DNA of 64,000 nt from Hymenobacter latericoloratus (lineage in GTDB: Bacteria; Bacteroidota; Bacteroidia; Cytophagales; Hymenobacteraceae): NCBI RefSeq assembly GCF_014199535.1, contig NZ_JACHNV010000005.1:124001-188000 (forward strand). The letters are read 5' to 3'. The stretch's first letter is position 1. Each line of letters opens with the position of its first letter. The notes under the pieces are model-generated. The model worked only from the letters and a program-made list of their open reading frames with translations. It had not been told where the DNA came from and did no database searches. This document shows positions 17,400-26,461 of the stretch, piece by piece. Made by a program: the position numbers and the translations under genes.

Positions 17400-18122
17400 T
17401 TAGCGTGATTTATCGAGCTGCTCTTGGGCATCTGGCTCCGCGGACACAGCTTGTACCGGCGGGGCATCCTGCGGGGCCGGGGCCTGCCAGCCCTTACGCA
17501 GCATTTCCGCTACCTGCTCCTTCATGCGCCGCATCGATTCGCGGGCAAACTTCCGCTGCAGCATGCGCCCAAACAGCCGGAAGCCAATCCAGTAAAACGG
17601 GTTGCTGATGCGGCCCGTCTGCGAAAAGGCGTGAACGTGAAACCGCACCCGGCCGGTGGTCAGATTCTTGTGGATGGTGAAATCAATTTGCCCGCGCTCG
17701 AAGTGGCCTTCCAGGGTGCGGTAATTGTAGCCCCACACCTGCTCCTGCTCGCCGGTGGGCAGCGTTTGCCGCTCGTCCGTTACGCCCCCAATGCGCACCC
17801 CGAACCAGAACGTGAACAGCAGGAAGCGGCCGCGCAGCACCATCACGCGCTGTTCCAGGGGCTGATCGGGCAGAAAGATGCCGGTAATCAGATCTGGGGG
17901 CGGGAAGGTGTAGTTGCGCAGCACCTCGCGGGCAGCGGCCCAGGAGCCGTGCGGGTCCGGAGGGCCGGGCGCTTCCAGGGGTAGCTCCGTTTCGTAGTCG
18001 TCCACGCGCCAGCCGTTTTCGGTCGTGTATTCGTGGGTGCGGGTCAGGTCGAAGTTGTAGCCGGCCTTCGTATAGGCATCGAGGCGGGCCTTCTGAAGCT
18101 GATACAGGGGCGGCTTAGGCAT
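17400..18122 (-). CDS. DUF1990 family protein
   Basis: A 240-residue protein with typical DUF1990 motifs: FGVRIGGVTDE, YNYRTLEGHFERGQIDFTIH and RVRFHVHAFSQTGRISNPFYW, and a basic C-terminal helix (RKFARESMRRMKEQV). The family has a START-like fold and no firmly known function in bacteria. Its start ATG overlaps the end of the upstream gene by 8 bases, so the two are translationally coupled. Confidence 0.88.
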   Translation of the reverse strand: MPKPPLYQLQKARLDAYTKAGYNFDLTRTHEYTTENGWRVDDYETELPLEAPGPPDPHGSWAAAREVLRNYTFPPPDLITGIFLPDQPLEQRVMVLRGRFLLFTFWFGVRIGGVTDERQTLPTGEQEQVWGYNYRTLEGHFERGQIDFTIHKNLTTGRVRFHVHAFSQTGRISNPFYWIGFRLFGRMLQRKFARESMRRMKEQVAEMLRKGWQAPAPQDAPPVQAVSAEPDAQEQLDKSR

Positions 18123-18684
18123 CGTGGGTTACTTCAGTTCCGGTAGTATCCTGCTTCACAGTTTCAACCTGCACAGGGCAGAGCTGCAGGCCGCCACTCC
18201 GCTCGGCCACCCGCTGGCAGAACGTTTCCCAGGTTTGCTGCTGCACTTTGCGGCCCACGCCCAAAGTGTCGTAGGTGAGGGCCACCAGTCCGTCGCGGGA
18301 GCGGGCCCTGGAGTGAATTTCAAAGCGCAAGGTATCCGGCAGCGAGGCGTGGGGCCGCAGCGTGAAACAGATGCGGCCGGCCTCGGGGTGGTTTTCGAGG
18401 GTAGCCAGTTCAAAGAAATCAGCGCCTATTTCCGTAACGCGTACTTCTCCGTTCCAGGGCCCCAGTATTTTGATGTGAAACTCGTCGCCTACGCTCAGGT
18501 CGTGGACCTGGCCTTGCTGTTTCTCAAAGTCGGCCAGGGAATCCGGAGCATATTCGGGCAGGTGGCATTTGATGTGCTGCAGCAGCTCGGCCGCCGACTG
18601 GCGCGGGTGCTGCACATCTACCCAGTAGCGGCGCTCGAAAAACGGGCCGCTGCCGGTGTGGGCGGGTTGTTCAGCTTTGGACAT
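18115..18684 (-). CDS. DUF1990-like companion protein
   Basis: A 189-residue protein. I start it at the ATG at 18684 (MSKAEQPAHTGSGP); the frame runs further upstream without an obvious start. It shows a START/DUF1990-like pattern (VGDEFHIKILGPWNGEVRV, FELATLENHPEAGRICFTL, LRFEIHSRARSRDGLVALTY) and a late QTWETFCQRVAE helix, but lacks the YNYRTLEGHFE signature of its neighbour. The two probably arose by duplication or function together. Eight-base overlap with the downstream gene. Confidence 0.7.
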   Translation of the reverse strand: MSKAEQPAHTGSGPFFERRYWVDVQHPRQSAAELLQHIKCHLPEYAPDSLADFEKQQGQVHDLSVGDEFHIKILGPWNGEVRVTEIGADFFELATLENHPEAGRICFTLRPHASLPDTLRFEIHSRARSRDGLVALTYDTLGVGRKVQQQTWETFCQRVAERSGGLQLCPVQVETVKQDTTGTEVTHDA

Positions 18685-18822
18685 GGTAGGGAAGGGTAGT
18701 TGCTCAGCATAACGTAGGGGGGTGGCCGGGGTTGTAACCCAGCCTGGGGGTAGGCGCCCGATAACCCCGGTGCGACCGGGGTAGTAGAAGCATTGTTTAC
18801 TTGCCCTTACTCCCCTCTGCCC

Positions 18823-19506
18823 ATGGCCTACTACCGCCCGCCCGGCCCAGCCCCCGACCCCATTATTGTGCGTGACCTCACCCGCCAGCAGGACGAAATG
18901 CGCAGGCTCGTTCGGCTGCAGCCGCTGCCTCACGAGCCGCGCCTGATTGCCGGCTGCGACTCTTCCTTTCCTACCCCCGAAACGGTACTGTCAGTGTTCG
19001 TAGTGTTGCGGTTTCCTACCCTCGAAGTGGTGGAGAAGGTGTACCATACCAGCCCCGTTACGCTGCCTTACATCCCGGGCCTGCTGGCCTTCCGCGAAGC
19101 GCCTAATCTGCTGCGGGCCTACGAAAAGCTTCAGCACCAGCCCGACGTGATTATGGTGGATGGCCACGGCATAGCCCACCCGCGCCGCATGGGCATTGCT
19201 GCCCATCTGGGAGTTTTGCTGGATGTTCCCACTTTCGGGGTAGCCAAGCAAAAACTCACGGGTAACTACCAGGAGCCCAGCCTTGCCAAAGGCAGCCGCT
19301 CACCGCTCACCGATAAAAGTGGAGAGCTGCTGGGCGAAGTTATCCGGAGCAAAGACAAGGTGAATCCGCTGTTCGTGAGTCCCGGCCACCGCTGCGACCA
19401 GGCCACGGCAACCCGCCTGACGCTGGCCTGCCTGCGCGGCTACAAGCTGCCGGAGCCCACCCGTTTGGCCGATTATTGGGCGGAAGAGTTTAAAAAAGAG
19501 CTGTAA
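18823..19506 (+). CDS. nfi: endonuclease V (deoxyinosine 3'-endonuclease)
   Basis: A 227-residue DNA repair nuclease that cuts near deoxyinosine. The start ATG at 18823 (MAYYRPPGP) is the likely one. Catalytic motifs: the first aspartate in IAGCDSSF, YIPGLLAFREAP with the conserved glutamate, and VDGHGIAHPRRMGIAAHLG. GVAKQKLTG and the basic VSPGHRCDQATA also match. It is divergent from the DUF1990-like pair, and a hairpin terminator follows 140 bases downstream. Confidence 0.95.
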   Translation: MAYYRPPGPAPDPIIVRDLTRQQDEMRRLVRLQPLPHEPRLIAGCDSSFPTPETVLSVFVVLRFPTLEVVEKVYHTSPVTLPYIPGLLAFREAPNLLRAYEKLQHQPDVIMVDGHGIAHPRRMGIAAHLGVLLDVPTFGVAKQKLTGNYQEPSLAKGSRSPLTDKSGELLGEVIRSKDKVNPLFVSPGHRCDQATATRLTLACLRGYKLPEPTRLADYWAEEFKKEL

Positions 19507-19644
19507 GGCCGGGTGCCTTACCCGTTCCCGGCAAACTCCTATACACCAGTTTTTGCCGCGAGCAGCGGTTGCGGGGCAAGAATCTTGGCCAGATTGCCTG
19601 CTATGTTGCCCTTTGGGACTTGTTCTGCCGCTTACGCCCTGCAC

Positions 19645-19688
19645 TACCCCGCTACTTCCAGCCCTGGAGTAACGGGGTATTTTTTTAT
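19645..19688 (+). terminator. terminator after endonuclease V
   Basis: taccccg...cggggta arms, extended by an imperfect tacttcc/ggagta pairing, followed by seven T residues. Confidence 0.7.
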
Positions 19689-19851
19689 TGAAAATCCGTT
19701 AAGTGCAATTCATGTTACTACATAGGTGCATGTAAATGTTTTACCTCAACGACCCAATTATTGAAAATAAGTTAGATCTGCTTTGCTTGGATTGAAGATA
19801 GAGCGTTTATTCGCCCTCATCGTTGAGTTTTTCACAATCAAAGGCGAAAGC
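19689..19851 (+). promoter_or_regulatory. AT-rich leader of the susC gene
   Basis: An AT-rich stretch between the terminator and the SusC start. I see no well-spaced TTTG/TAnnTTTG pair, but no other place for the promoter of the SusC/SusD pair exists. Confidence 0.4.
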
Positions 19852-22800
19852 ATGAAGAAAGGTTTACTCTTGTGCCCTCTGGTAGCATTGGCACTCACGG
19901 GTCAGGAAGCCTGGGCCCAGACCCAAACTATTTCCGGCCGGGTAGTCGGGACGGATGGCTCCGGCTTGCCGGGGGTTACAGTTATTGTGAAGGGCGGCTC
20001 GCAGGGCACTTCAACGGACAGCGACGGCCGCTATTCTATTTCGGTGCCAGCTTCCACCTCCACCCTGGTGTACTCCTTTATTGGGTACGCGCCCAAGGAA
20101 GTGGCCATTGCGGGGCAATCGTCCATCAACGTTACGCTGAGTTCCAGCGCCACCGGCCTCGATGAGGTAGTGGTAGTGGGCTACGGCACCCAGTCGCGCC
20201 GCGACCTGACGGGCTCCGTGGCCACGGTAAACGCCGCCCAGATTGCCAATAAGCCCGTGCAGAGCTTTGAGCAGGCCCTGCAGGGCCAAGCAGCGGGCGT
20301 GAACATCACCACCCCCAACGGCGTGCTCAACAACCCGCCGGTTGTGCGCATCCGGGGCGTGAACTCCATCAGCCTGAGCTCGGCGCCGCTGTATGTGATT
20401 GACGGGATTCCGGCCTTCAGCGGCAACAGCTCGGCCGTGGGCAGTGTGCCGAACAACCCGCTCAGCAACATCAACCCCAACGATATTGAGAGCGTGGAGG
20501 TGCTGAAGGATGCTTCGGCTAGTGCCATTTACGGCTCGCGGGCAGCGGGCGGGGTAATCCTGATTACCACCAAGAAGGGTAAACGCGGCCAGAGCCGCCT
20601 TTCGTTGGATTCGTGGGTGGGCTGGAGCAAGCCCGTACGCCTCTACGACATCCTGAATGCCGAAGATTACATTGCCATCAAAAACGAGTCGGTTCGGAAC
20701 CTGAACGCCAACCGCATTGCCCTGGCGCCCCCCGGCACTACCCCCACCCTGGCAGTGGAAGGCTTCCGGCCTACCCTGGATGCCAACGGCAACCCTGTGG
20801 ATACCAAGTGGTACGACTACATCTACCGAACCGGCTTCTCTTCTTCGAACACCCTGAACTTCAGCGGCGGCACCGAAAAGACCACCTACTACACGTCCGT
20901 TGGCTACACCGATCAGAAGGGTATGCTGAAGGGTAACTCGTTTAAGCGCGCCTCCGCCCGCCTGAACCTCGACCACAAGATTTTCTCCCGCCTGACGGTG
21001 GGCATGCGCGCGGGTTACTCCAACTCCCGCACGGCCTCGCCTAACTCCGGCTCCGTAGCCGATGGCGCTTTCGGTACGGCGGGCCTGGGTCGCCTCCCCC
21101 TGGTGCTGCCGCCTAACGTGCCCGCCTACAACCCCGATGGCTCCTACAACACCAACGGCGCCGGTATCGGGGCCGGGGCCAACATCAACCCCACCGGCTC
21201 CAACAACGCCCCCCTGCTGCCCGGCTACTACAACCCCGTAGTGGACCTGGAAAACAACTACTTCCGCTCGGAAGGCAACGAGGTGCAGGGCAGTGTGTAC
21301 GCCAACCTGGAAATAGTAAAAGGGCTGAACCTGCGCTCCACCTACGGCATTTATAACATTGCCTTCGAAGACCAGGCTTTCTATACCTCCCTGGCCGGCG
21401 ACTCTTACAACATTGGTAGTGCCTCCAACTTCTACCGCACCAACAAGCGCTGGAACTGGCAGAACACCGCTCAGTACGACCTGACGTTGGGCGGCAAGCA
21501 CAACTTCTCGTTGCTGGGCGGTACGGAGCAGCAGAAAACCACCATTGACCGGTGGGGCGCCAACCGCACTAGCCTCGCCGACCCCTTCTTCACCACGTTC
21601 CAGGGGGGCTACACCAACATTGCCACTACCGGCAACTTCCAGGGCGAGAACTACCTGCTTTCCTACTTTGGCCGCCTGAACTATAACTTCAGCAGCAAGT
21701 ACCTGGCCTCCATCAACTTCCGCCGCGACGGGTACTCGGCCTGGGCCCAGAAGTGGGGTAACTTCTACGGTGCCTCCGTGGGCTACGCCATTTCGGAGGA
21801 AGATTTCTGGAAGAACTCCTCGGCCCTCAGCCGCGTCAGCTTCCTGAAATTCACCGGCAGCTACGGCGAGGTAGGCAACAGCCAGGGCGTGGATGACTAC
21901 GCCTCGCTGGCTCTCTACAACCCGGCGCTGTACGGCCCCACGGCCAGCCTGTTCTTCGCGGCCGCCGGCAACCCCAACCTGACGTGGGAAACCAGCAAGA
22001 AAACGGATGTCGGCTTGTCGTTCGGCCTGTTCGATGACCGGATTCAGGGGGATGCGTCCTACTACAAAAACCTCGTCGATGGGTTGATTCTGTACATCCC
22101 GCAGGCACCCTCCAAGGGTATTCCGGACAACTCCATTCCAAGCAACGTGGGCTCTATGCAGAACACGGGCGTGGAGCTGAACCTGCGCGTGAATGCCATT
22201 ACCACCCCCAATTTCTCGTGGTCGGTGAACGCCAACCTGACTACCCTGAAAAACAAGGTGCTCAAGCTCCAGTACGACGACCAGCGCATTGGCACTGCTA
22301 CCTCCGGCCTGGAAACCGTGAACTACACCCGCGTAGGGCATTCAGTAGGCGAAATTCTGGCGGTGCCTTCGCCGGGAGTAAACAAAGCCAACGGCCGGCG
22401 CCTGGTAGAGAAAAGAAATGCCGACGGCACCAAAACGCTGGTGCAGTATGACCACCAGGGAACCGGCTGGACGACGCTGGACGGGCAGCCGACCTCGGCC
22501 CCTTCCCAGCTGGCCGACGGCGAGTACTACGGCCCCACGCTGCCCAAGTGGTACGGCGGCTTCGACAACACCTTCCGCTACAAAAACTTCGACCTGGGCG
22601 TATTCATTCAGTTCTCCGGCGGCAACTATATCTACAACGGTACCAAGGCCGGCCTGCACGACATGCGCTTCTGGAACAACGATGTAGATATTAAGGACCG
22701 CTGGACGCCTGAAAACCCCAACGGCGAGTGGCCGCGCGTGGTGTACGGCGACAACGTATCGAACGGCTCCGCCCTGATTCTTTCCACCAACGTGGAAAAA

Positions 22801-23046
22801 GGCGACTTCGCCCGTTTGCGCAACGTGTCGCTGGGCTACTCCCTCAACCAGGGGCTGGCCAGCCGCATTGGCCTGAGCACGGCCCGCCTGTATGTGCAGG
22901 TACAAAACGCCGCTCTGCTCACGAAATACAAGGGCATCGACCCGGAAATTTCGACGAATGGCAGCTCAAACACCGGCGCCGGCGTGGACCGTAACTCGGT
23001 GGGTCAGGCCCGCACGTACACGGTTGGTTTCAATATTGGTTTCTAA
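19852..23046 (+). CDS. SusC/RagA family TonB-linked outer membrane protein
   Basis: A 1064-residue TonB-dependent transporter. The start ATG at 19852 gives a signal peptide (MKKGLLLCPLVALALTGQEAWA-Q). Domains in order: a carboxypeptidase-D-like beta-sandwich (VSGRVVG-type start, TISGRVVGTDGSGLPGVTVI), a TonB-box-like region DEVVVVGYGTQ, a plug with SVEVLKDASASAIYGSRAAG and GVILITTKKGK, then a 22-strand barrel ending in a typical aromatic C-terminus (YTVGFNIGF). It imports an oligosaccharide or peptide captured by the adjacent SusD. No glycoside hydrolase or sensor lies nearby, so the substrate cannot be predicted. Confidence 0.95.
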   Translation: MKKGLLLCPLVALALTGQEAWAQTQTISGRVVGTDGSGLPGVTVIVKGGSQGTSTDSDGRYSISVPASTSTLVYSFIGYAPKEVAIAGQSSINVTLSSSATGLDEVVVVGYGTQSRRDLTGSVATVNAAQIANKPVQSFEQALQGQAAGVNITTPNGVLNNPPVVRIRGVNSISLSSAPLYVIDGIPAFSGNSSAVGSVPNNPLSNINPNDIESVEVLKDASASAIYGSRAAGGVILITTKKGKRGQSRLSLDSWVGWSKPVRLYDILNAEDYIAIKNESVRNLNANRIALAPPGTTPTLAVEGFRPTLDANGNPVDTKWYDYIYRTGFSSSNTLNFSGGTEKTTYYTSVGYTDQKGMLKGNSFKRASARLNLDHKIFSRLTVGMRAGYSNSRTASPNSGSVADGAFGTAGLGRLPLVLPPNVPAYNPDGSYNTNGAGIGAGANINPTGSNNAPLLPGYYNPVVDLENNYFRSEGNEVQGSVYANLEIVKGLNLRSTYGIYNIAFEDQAFYTSLAGDSYNIGSASNFYRTNKRWNWQNTAQYDLTLGGKHNFSLLGGTEQQKTTIDRWGANRTSLADPFFTTFQGGYTNIATTGNFQGENYLLSYFGRLNYNFSSKYLASINFRRDGYSAWAQKWGNFYGASVGYAISEEDFWKNSSALSRVSFLKFTGSYGEVGNSQGVDDYASLALYNPALYGPTASLFFAAAGNPNLTWETSKKTDVGLSFGLFDDRIQGDASYYKNLVDGLILYIPQAPSKGIPDNSIPSNVGSMQNTGVELNLRVNAITTPNFSWSVNANLTTLKNKVLKLQYDDQRIGTATSGLETVNYTRVGHSVGEILAVPSPGVNKANGRRLVEKRNADGTKTLVQYDHQGTGWTTLDGQPTSAPSQLADGEYYGPTLPKWYGGFDNTFRYKNFDLGVFIQFSGGNYIYNGTKAGLHDMRFWNNDVDIKDRWTPENPNGEWPRVVYGDNVSNGSALILSTNVEKGDFARLRNVSLGYSLNQGLASRIGLSTARLYVQVQNAALLTKYKGIDPEISTNGSSNTGAGVDRNSVGQARTYTVGFNIGF

Positions 23047-23059
23047 TTTCTGTTGTCTG

Positions 23060-24589
23060 ATGAAGACAGTTAAACATACTCTCGCGCTCGGACTTTGCGC
23101 GGCCCTCTTAGGTTTTGGTACCGTTTCCTGCAACGAAGAGTTACTGGAGCCCCAGCCCAAAGCGTCTATCAACAGCGCCGATGCTTTTAATACCCCGTCC
23201 CGCGTGTTGCTGCAGGTCAACAACATGTATGACTACGTAAAGGCCGGCAACTTTCTGGGTGGGCGCTACCAAGTGTACGGCGACATCCGGGCCAACGACT
23301 TTATCAACCGAACCTCGAACCTGGTAACCGGGGCCGCCGTGTGGCAGCATACCATCACGGAGTCGTCGCAGAACGACGTTATCAACCTGTGGGGCGCGGG
23401 CTACGCCGCTATCAACCAGATCAACGTGTTTCTGGCGGGCATGGAGGAGAATGCGCCGAAGTTCGCGGCCACGCCCTTCGCCGCCGACTTCGCTACTACC
23501 ACCGCTACCTACTACAAGGCCGAGGCCCGGTTCCTGCGCGCGCTCTGCTACTACTCGCTGCTGCAGTACTACGCCCGCCCCTACACAGATGGCAACGGCA
23601 GCAAACCCGGCCTGCCGCTGCGCCTGAAGGCCGAGAAGGACCTGAACAACAACAACCTGGCTCGCAGCACAGTGGCCCAGGTGTACGAGCAGATTCTGAC
23701 CGACCTGAACTTTGCCGAGCAGAACCTGCCCCTAACCCAAAGCAGCGCGTCGCTGAACGTTACCCGCGCCCACCGCAACACGGCCATTGCCCTTAAAACG
23801 CGCGTGTACCTGAGCATGGCCCGCTACGAGGACGTGACGAAGGAGGCGGATAAAATCGTGTCGGCGGCCGCGCCGTTCAGAGCAGCCACGGGGGTAGCGC
23901 ATGAGCTGAACCCCTCCATCGTAAGCGTGTTTACCTCCCCGCAGGAAACCACGGAAAGCATTCTGGCTTTCCCGTTCACGGCCCAGGACCAGCCCGGCAC
24001 CCAGAACCAGCTGGCTTACTACTACCTGCCCAGCAACCAGGGCGGCAACGGCGAGTACAACCTCAGCACGGCGGCGGGCAGCATTCTGGCCGAGCCGCGC
24101 TTTACCGCCACCGATGCCCGCCGGGTTAACTTTGTTACCACAGTGAGCAACGTTTCGTATCTGCGCAAGTACACGGCCGGCTCTACCGCCTCCTCGCCCT
24201 ATACCGATAAGGCCCCGGTGATGCGCTACTCCGAGGTGCTGCTGAACCTGGCCGAGGCCTTGGCCCGCACCAACGGGGCGGCCGATGCCCGCGCCCTGGC
24301 CCTGCTCAACGCCGTGCGCACCCGCTCTAACCCCAGCACCACCACGCCCAATCCCGCGGCCTATACGGCCAGCAGCTTCAGCAGCACCTTCAGCATTATT
24401 GATGCTATTCTGCTGGAACGCCGCATTGAGTTCCTGGGCGAAGGCCTGCGCAACAACGACATCATGCGTTTGCTGCTGCCTTTCCCCGCGAAAAGCACCG
24501 TTAGCGCCGTGCAGCCCAGCGCTACTCTGTACATCTGGCCTATTCCATCCACGGAAATCGCCACCAACCAAGCCATGACCCGCAACTAA
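23060..24589 (+). CDS. SusD/RagB family nutrient-binding lipoprotein
   Basis: A 509-residue outer-membrane lipoprotein. The ATG at 23060, 13 bases after susC, gives a lipoprotein signal (lipobox GTVSC). The N-terminal helices hold TPR-like repeats (YKAEARFLRALCYYSLLQYY is the family's characteristic RFLRA-Y segment). PVMRYSEVLLNLAEALAR and LLERRIEFLGEGLRNNDIMR are the conserved C-terminal motifs. It caps the SusC barrel and binds the substrate. Same transcript as susC. Confidence 0.95.
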   Translation: MKTVKHTLALGLCAALLGFGTVSCNEELLEPQPKASINSADAFNTPSRVLLQVNNMYDYVKAGNFLGGRYQVYGDIRANDFINRTSNLVTGAAVWQHTITESSQNDVINLWGAGYAAINQINVFLAGMEENAPKFAATPFAADFATTTATYYKAEARFLRALCYYSLLQYYARPYTDGNGSKPGLPLRLKAEKDLNNNNLARSTVAQVYEQILTDLNFAEQNLPLTQSSASLNVTRAHRNTAIALKTRVYLSMARYEDVTKEADKIVSAAAPFRAATGVAHELNPSIVSVFTSPQETTESILAFPFTAQDQPGTQNQLAYYYLPSNQGGNGEYNLSTAAGSILAEPRFTATDARRVNFVTTVSNVSYLRKYTAGSTASSPYTDKAPVMRYSEVLLNLAEALARTNGAADARALALLNAVRTRSNPSTTTPNPAAYTASSFSSTFSIIDAILLERRIEFLGEGLRNNDIMRLLLPFPAKSTVSAVQPSATLYIWPIPSTEIATNQAMTRN

Positions 24590-24610
24590 CCCGTTGCCAG
24601 TATTTCTCAG

Positions 24611-24646
24611 AAAAGCCTCTCCAGTAAGCCGGAGAGGCTTTTTTTG
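24611..24646 (+). terminator. terminator of the susC-susD transcript
   Basis: aaaagcctctcc and ggagaggctttt arms with an 8-base loop, followed by a run of T. Confidence 0.9.
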
Positions 24647-24651
24647 TTGGC

Positions 24652-25563
24652 CTACCCCCCGGCTAGTACCTCTTGTAGCCCAGCCATCGAACGGCCGGCT
24701 TCCGGAGCTAGCCCCAGGAGCTGCGCTACGGCCCGGTACACCACCTGCGGCGAACCGGCTTCTTCTACAATGCCTCGCTGCCCACCAGCCTGTGTTGATT
24801 TTGATAGTTTCTGCCCGTTTTCCTGGAGCACCAGCCCATGATGCAGAAACCGAGTGGTCCCAAATGCCTCCTGCCCCGGCAGATAGTGCGCCAGCCAGAG
24901 CTGGGCAGCCGTGCTGGGCAGCAGGTCCTGGCCGCGCACTACCAGCGTAACACCCAGGCGCACATCATCCACCACGGAGGCTACCTGGTAAGCAGCCGCT
25001 CCATCCTTCTTGCGCACCACAAAGTCGCCTAGCGCTGTGTCCAGATAGCTTGTCATCGGCCCCTGAAGCAGATCGGGGATGGTAACGGGGGTAGCGGGTG
25101 GCACGAGGGCCCGCCACGCGGTTTGAGGCGTAGTGAGGGGTAGGGAATGGTGGCGGCAGTTGCCGGGGTAGCAGCCATGGGGGCGGGCCAGGCGAGCTAG
25201 GTCGGTGCGGGAGCAGCGGCAGGCGTAAAACACGCTAGGATGGGCCCGCTGGGCTGCCTGCAGCACGGCTTCGTAGGCAGGCAGGAAGTGGCGCTGCGAG
25301 AAGTGCCGCTCGAAGTCATCGGGGCCCATGGGGCCATGGTCGTAGTCGAGGCCCAGCCACTCCAGGGTCCGGAAGATGTTCTGGAGGTAGGCGGGCCGAA
25401 ACCGGGCCCGGTCCAGATCATCAATGCGCAGGTGCAACACCCCCCCGGCCCGGCGCGTGAGCAGCCAGGTCAGGGTGAAGTTGATGGCATTGCCCAGGTG
25501 CAGAAAGCCGCTGGGGGTAGGAGCCAAACGGGAGACGACGGGAAAAGCAGGCCACTGAAGCAT
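24652..25563 (-). CDS. gluQ: glutamyl-Q tRNA(Asp) synthetase-like protein
   Basis: A 303-residue truncated glutamyl-tRNA synthetase homologue without the anticodon-binding domain. The HIGH-type motif is in APTPSGFLHLGNA, the KMSKS-type motif is GQKLSKS, and zinc-ligand cysteines are in YACRCSRTDLARL and HGCYPGNCRHH. Enzymes of this type attach glutamate to queuosine in tRNA(Asp). The zinc site and the catalytic motifs are complete, so it is probably active. It converges with the SusD gene. Confidence 0.88.
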   Translation of the reverse strand: MLQWPAFPVVSRLAPTPSGFLHLGNAINFTLTWLLTRRAGGVLHLRIDDLDRARFRPAYLQNIFRTLEWLGLDYDHGPMGPDDFERHFSQRHFLPAYEAVLQAAQRAHPSVFYACRCSRTDLARLARPHGCYPGNCRHHSLPLTTPQTAWRALVPPATPVTIPDLLQGPMTSYLDTALGDFVVRKKDGAAAYQVASVVDDVRLGVTLVVRGQDLLPSTAAQLWLAHYLPGQEAFGTTRFLHHGLVLQENGQKLSKSTQAGGQRGIVEEAGSPQVVYRAVAQLLGLAPEAGRSMAGLQEVLAGG

Positions 25564-26380
25564 AACCCTGGCAAGGTACCACCGGACCCCGATACAGGCC
25601 GCTGCGTGCCGGCTTTGTTACGCTACCTATGCGGTTTACGTGCTCGGCCAGTTTCACTACAGGGCCCCTACCCCAGGCTAAGCGACAAAGCCATACCATC
25701 CTTCTGCCCCTCCGGATACGCCGCAAAGGAATGGAACTGACGGACCGTTAAAGGGTATCCGGGGGCAGAAAAAGAAGCGCCGCGTTGCAGCCGGCCCTGT
25801 CAATAGCACCCCCTGCTCAGCAAGGCCGCAGTCTGAACACTGAATACGGTTGAGCTTCAATATTTTAGTTTACGTCAGGTTTGTCATCATTGAGAATTTT
25901 GCTTTATACTTAAGCATCTGAGCAGCCCCTGACCTAGCAGCTGCCACCGCGCCCTTACACACCCTATTGCACTTAGGATTATATCGATGCTGCCCCCTGC
26001 ACAGCAGCAGCATCATTGGTGTGTGTTCTCAAGGCTTGCCACAGTGCGCTCAACTACTACTCTGTTTTCCTGGCTTCGGAAGGGAACCTCTCCCCCTGCC
26101 CGCCGTGCTTCTGGCATTGGCTGCGGAAGCGGCTTGTCGCTTCCGCAGCCTATTGTTCAGTAATAACCTGTTACTGTTCGGCTTACTGCTTGCGCATTAG
26201 ACCTCTCAGACCGTACAGGGCCTCGATGCAGACTTTACTGTCGGTGATAAACGGCTGAACACAGCCAGTTTGTTTTATTAGAATATTTATAAAAATAATT
26301 TCTCTGATTTGAGTTAAAAGAGAAAAAACCTTTTATAATTAAATATTGTCATTTATGTGTTAAAAATATTTAAGTAATTG
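25564..26380. other. long intergenic region upstream of the RiPP precursor
   Basis: About 900 bases from the gluQ start to the precursor peptide with no convincing gene. Seen in it: imperfect arms ctgcccctccggatac and gtatccgggggcag (about 25703-25771), a TTTG followed by TATACTTA near 25880-25914 that could be a promoter, a perfect hairpin at 26119-26150, and a sharp fall to AT-rich DNA from 26270 on. A non-coding RNA ending at the hairpin is possible but unsupported otherwise. Confidence 0.5.
26119..26150. terminator. perfect 13-bp hairpin
   Basis: ggctgcggaagcg and cgcttccgcagcc flank a 6-base loop; tattgttc follows. Could end an unannotated transcript. Confidence 0.45.
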
Positions 26381-26412
26381 TTTACAAATCGTTCTTTAAC
26401 TCTTCTTATTTG
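26381..26412 (+). promoter_or_regulatory. degenerate Bacteroidota promoter for the precursor peptide
   Basis: TTTA (26381-26384) and CTTATTTG (26405-26412) are 20 bases apart and resemble TTTG/TAnnTTTG imperfectly. The segment is strongly AT-rich and lies about 50 bases upstream of the precursor ATG. Confidence 0.4.
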
Positions 26413-26461
26413 AACCAGACAGCTGTTCAAAACATCCACAAACCAAAAACACTTTCCACAC

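Noticed and set aside
20011..22341. 776-residue minus-strand frame opposite SusC
   Set aside because: Antisense shadow of the SusC gene; repetitive hydrophobic/His/Arg text and no recognisable fold.
25967..26258. Two short plus-strand frames before the RiPP precursor (Cys/Leu-rich peptide text)
   Set aside because: No signal, no plausible start context, and they run straight through a perfect hairpin; considered as extra precursor peptides and dropped because there is no GG or other leader.
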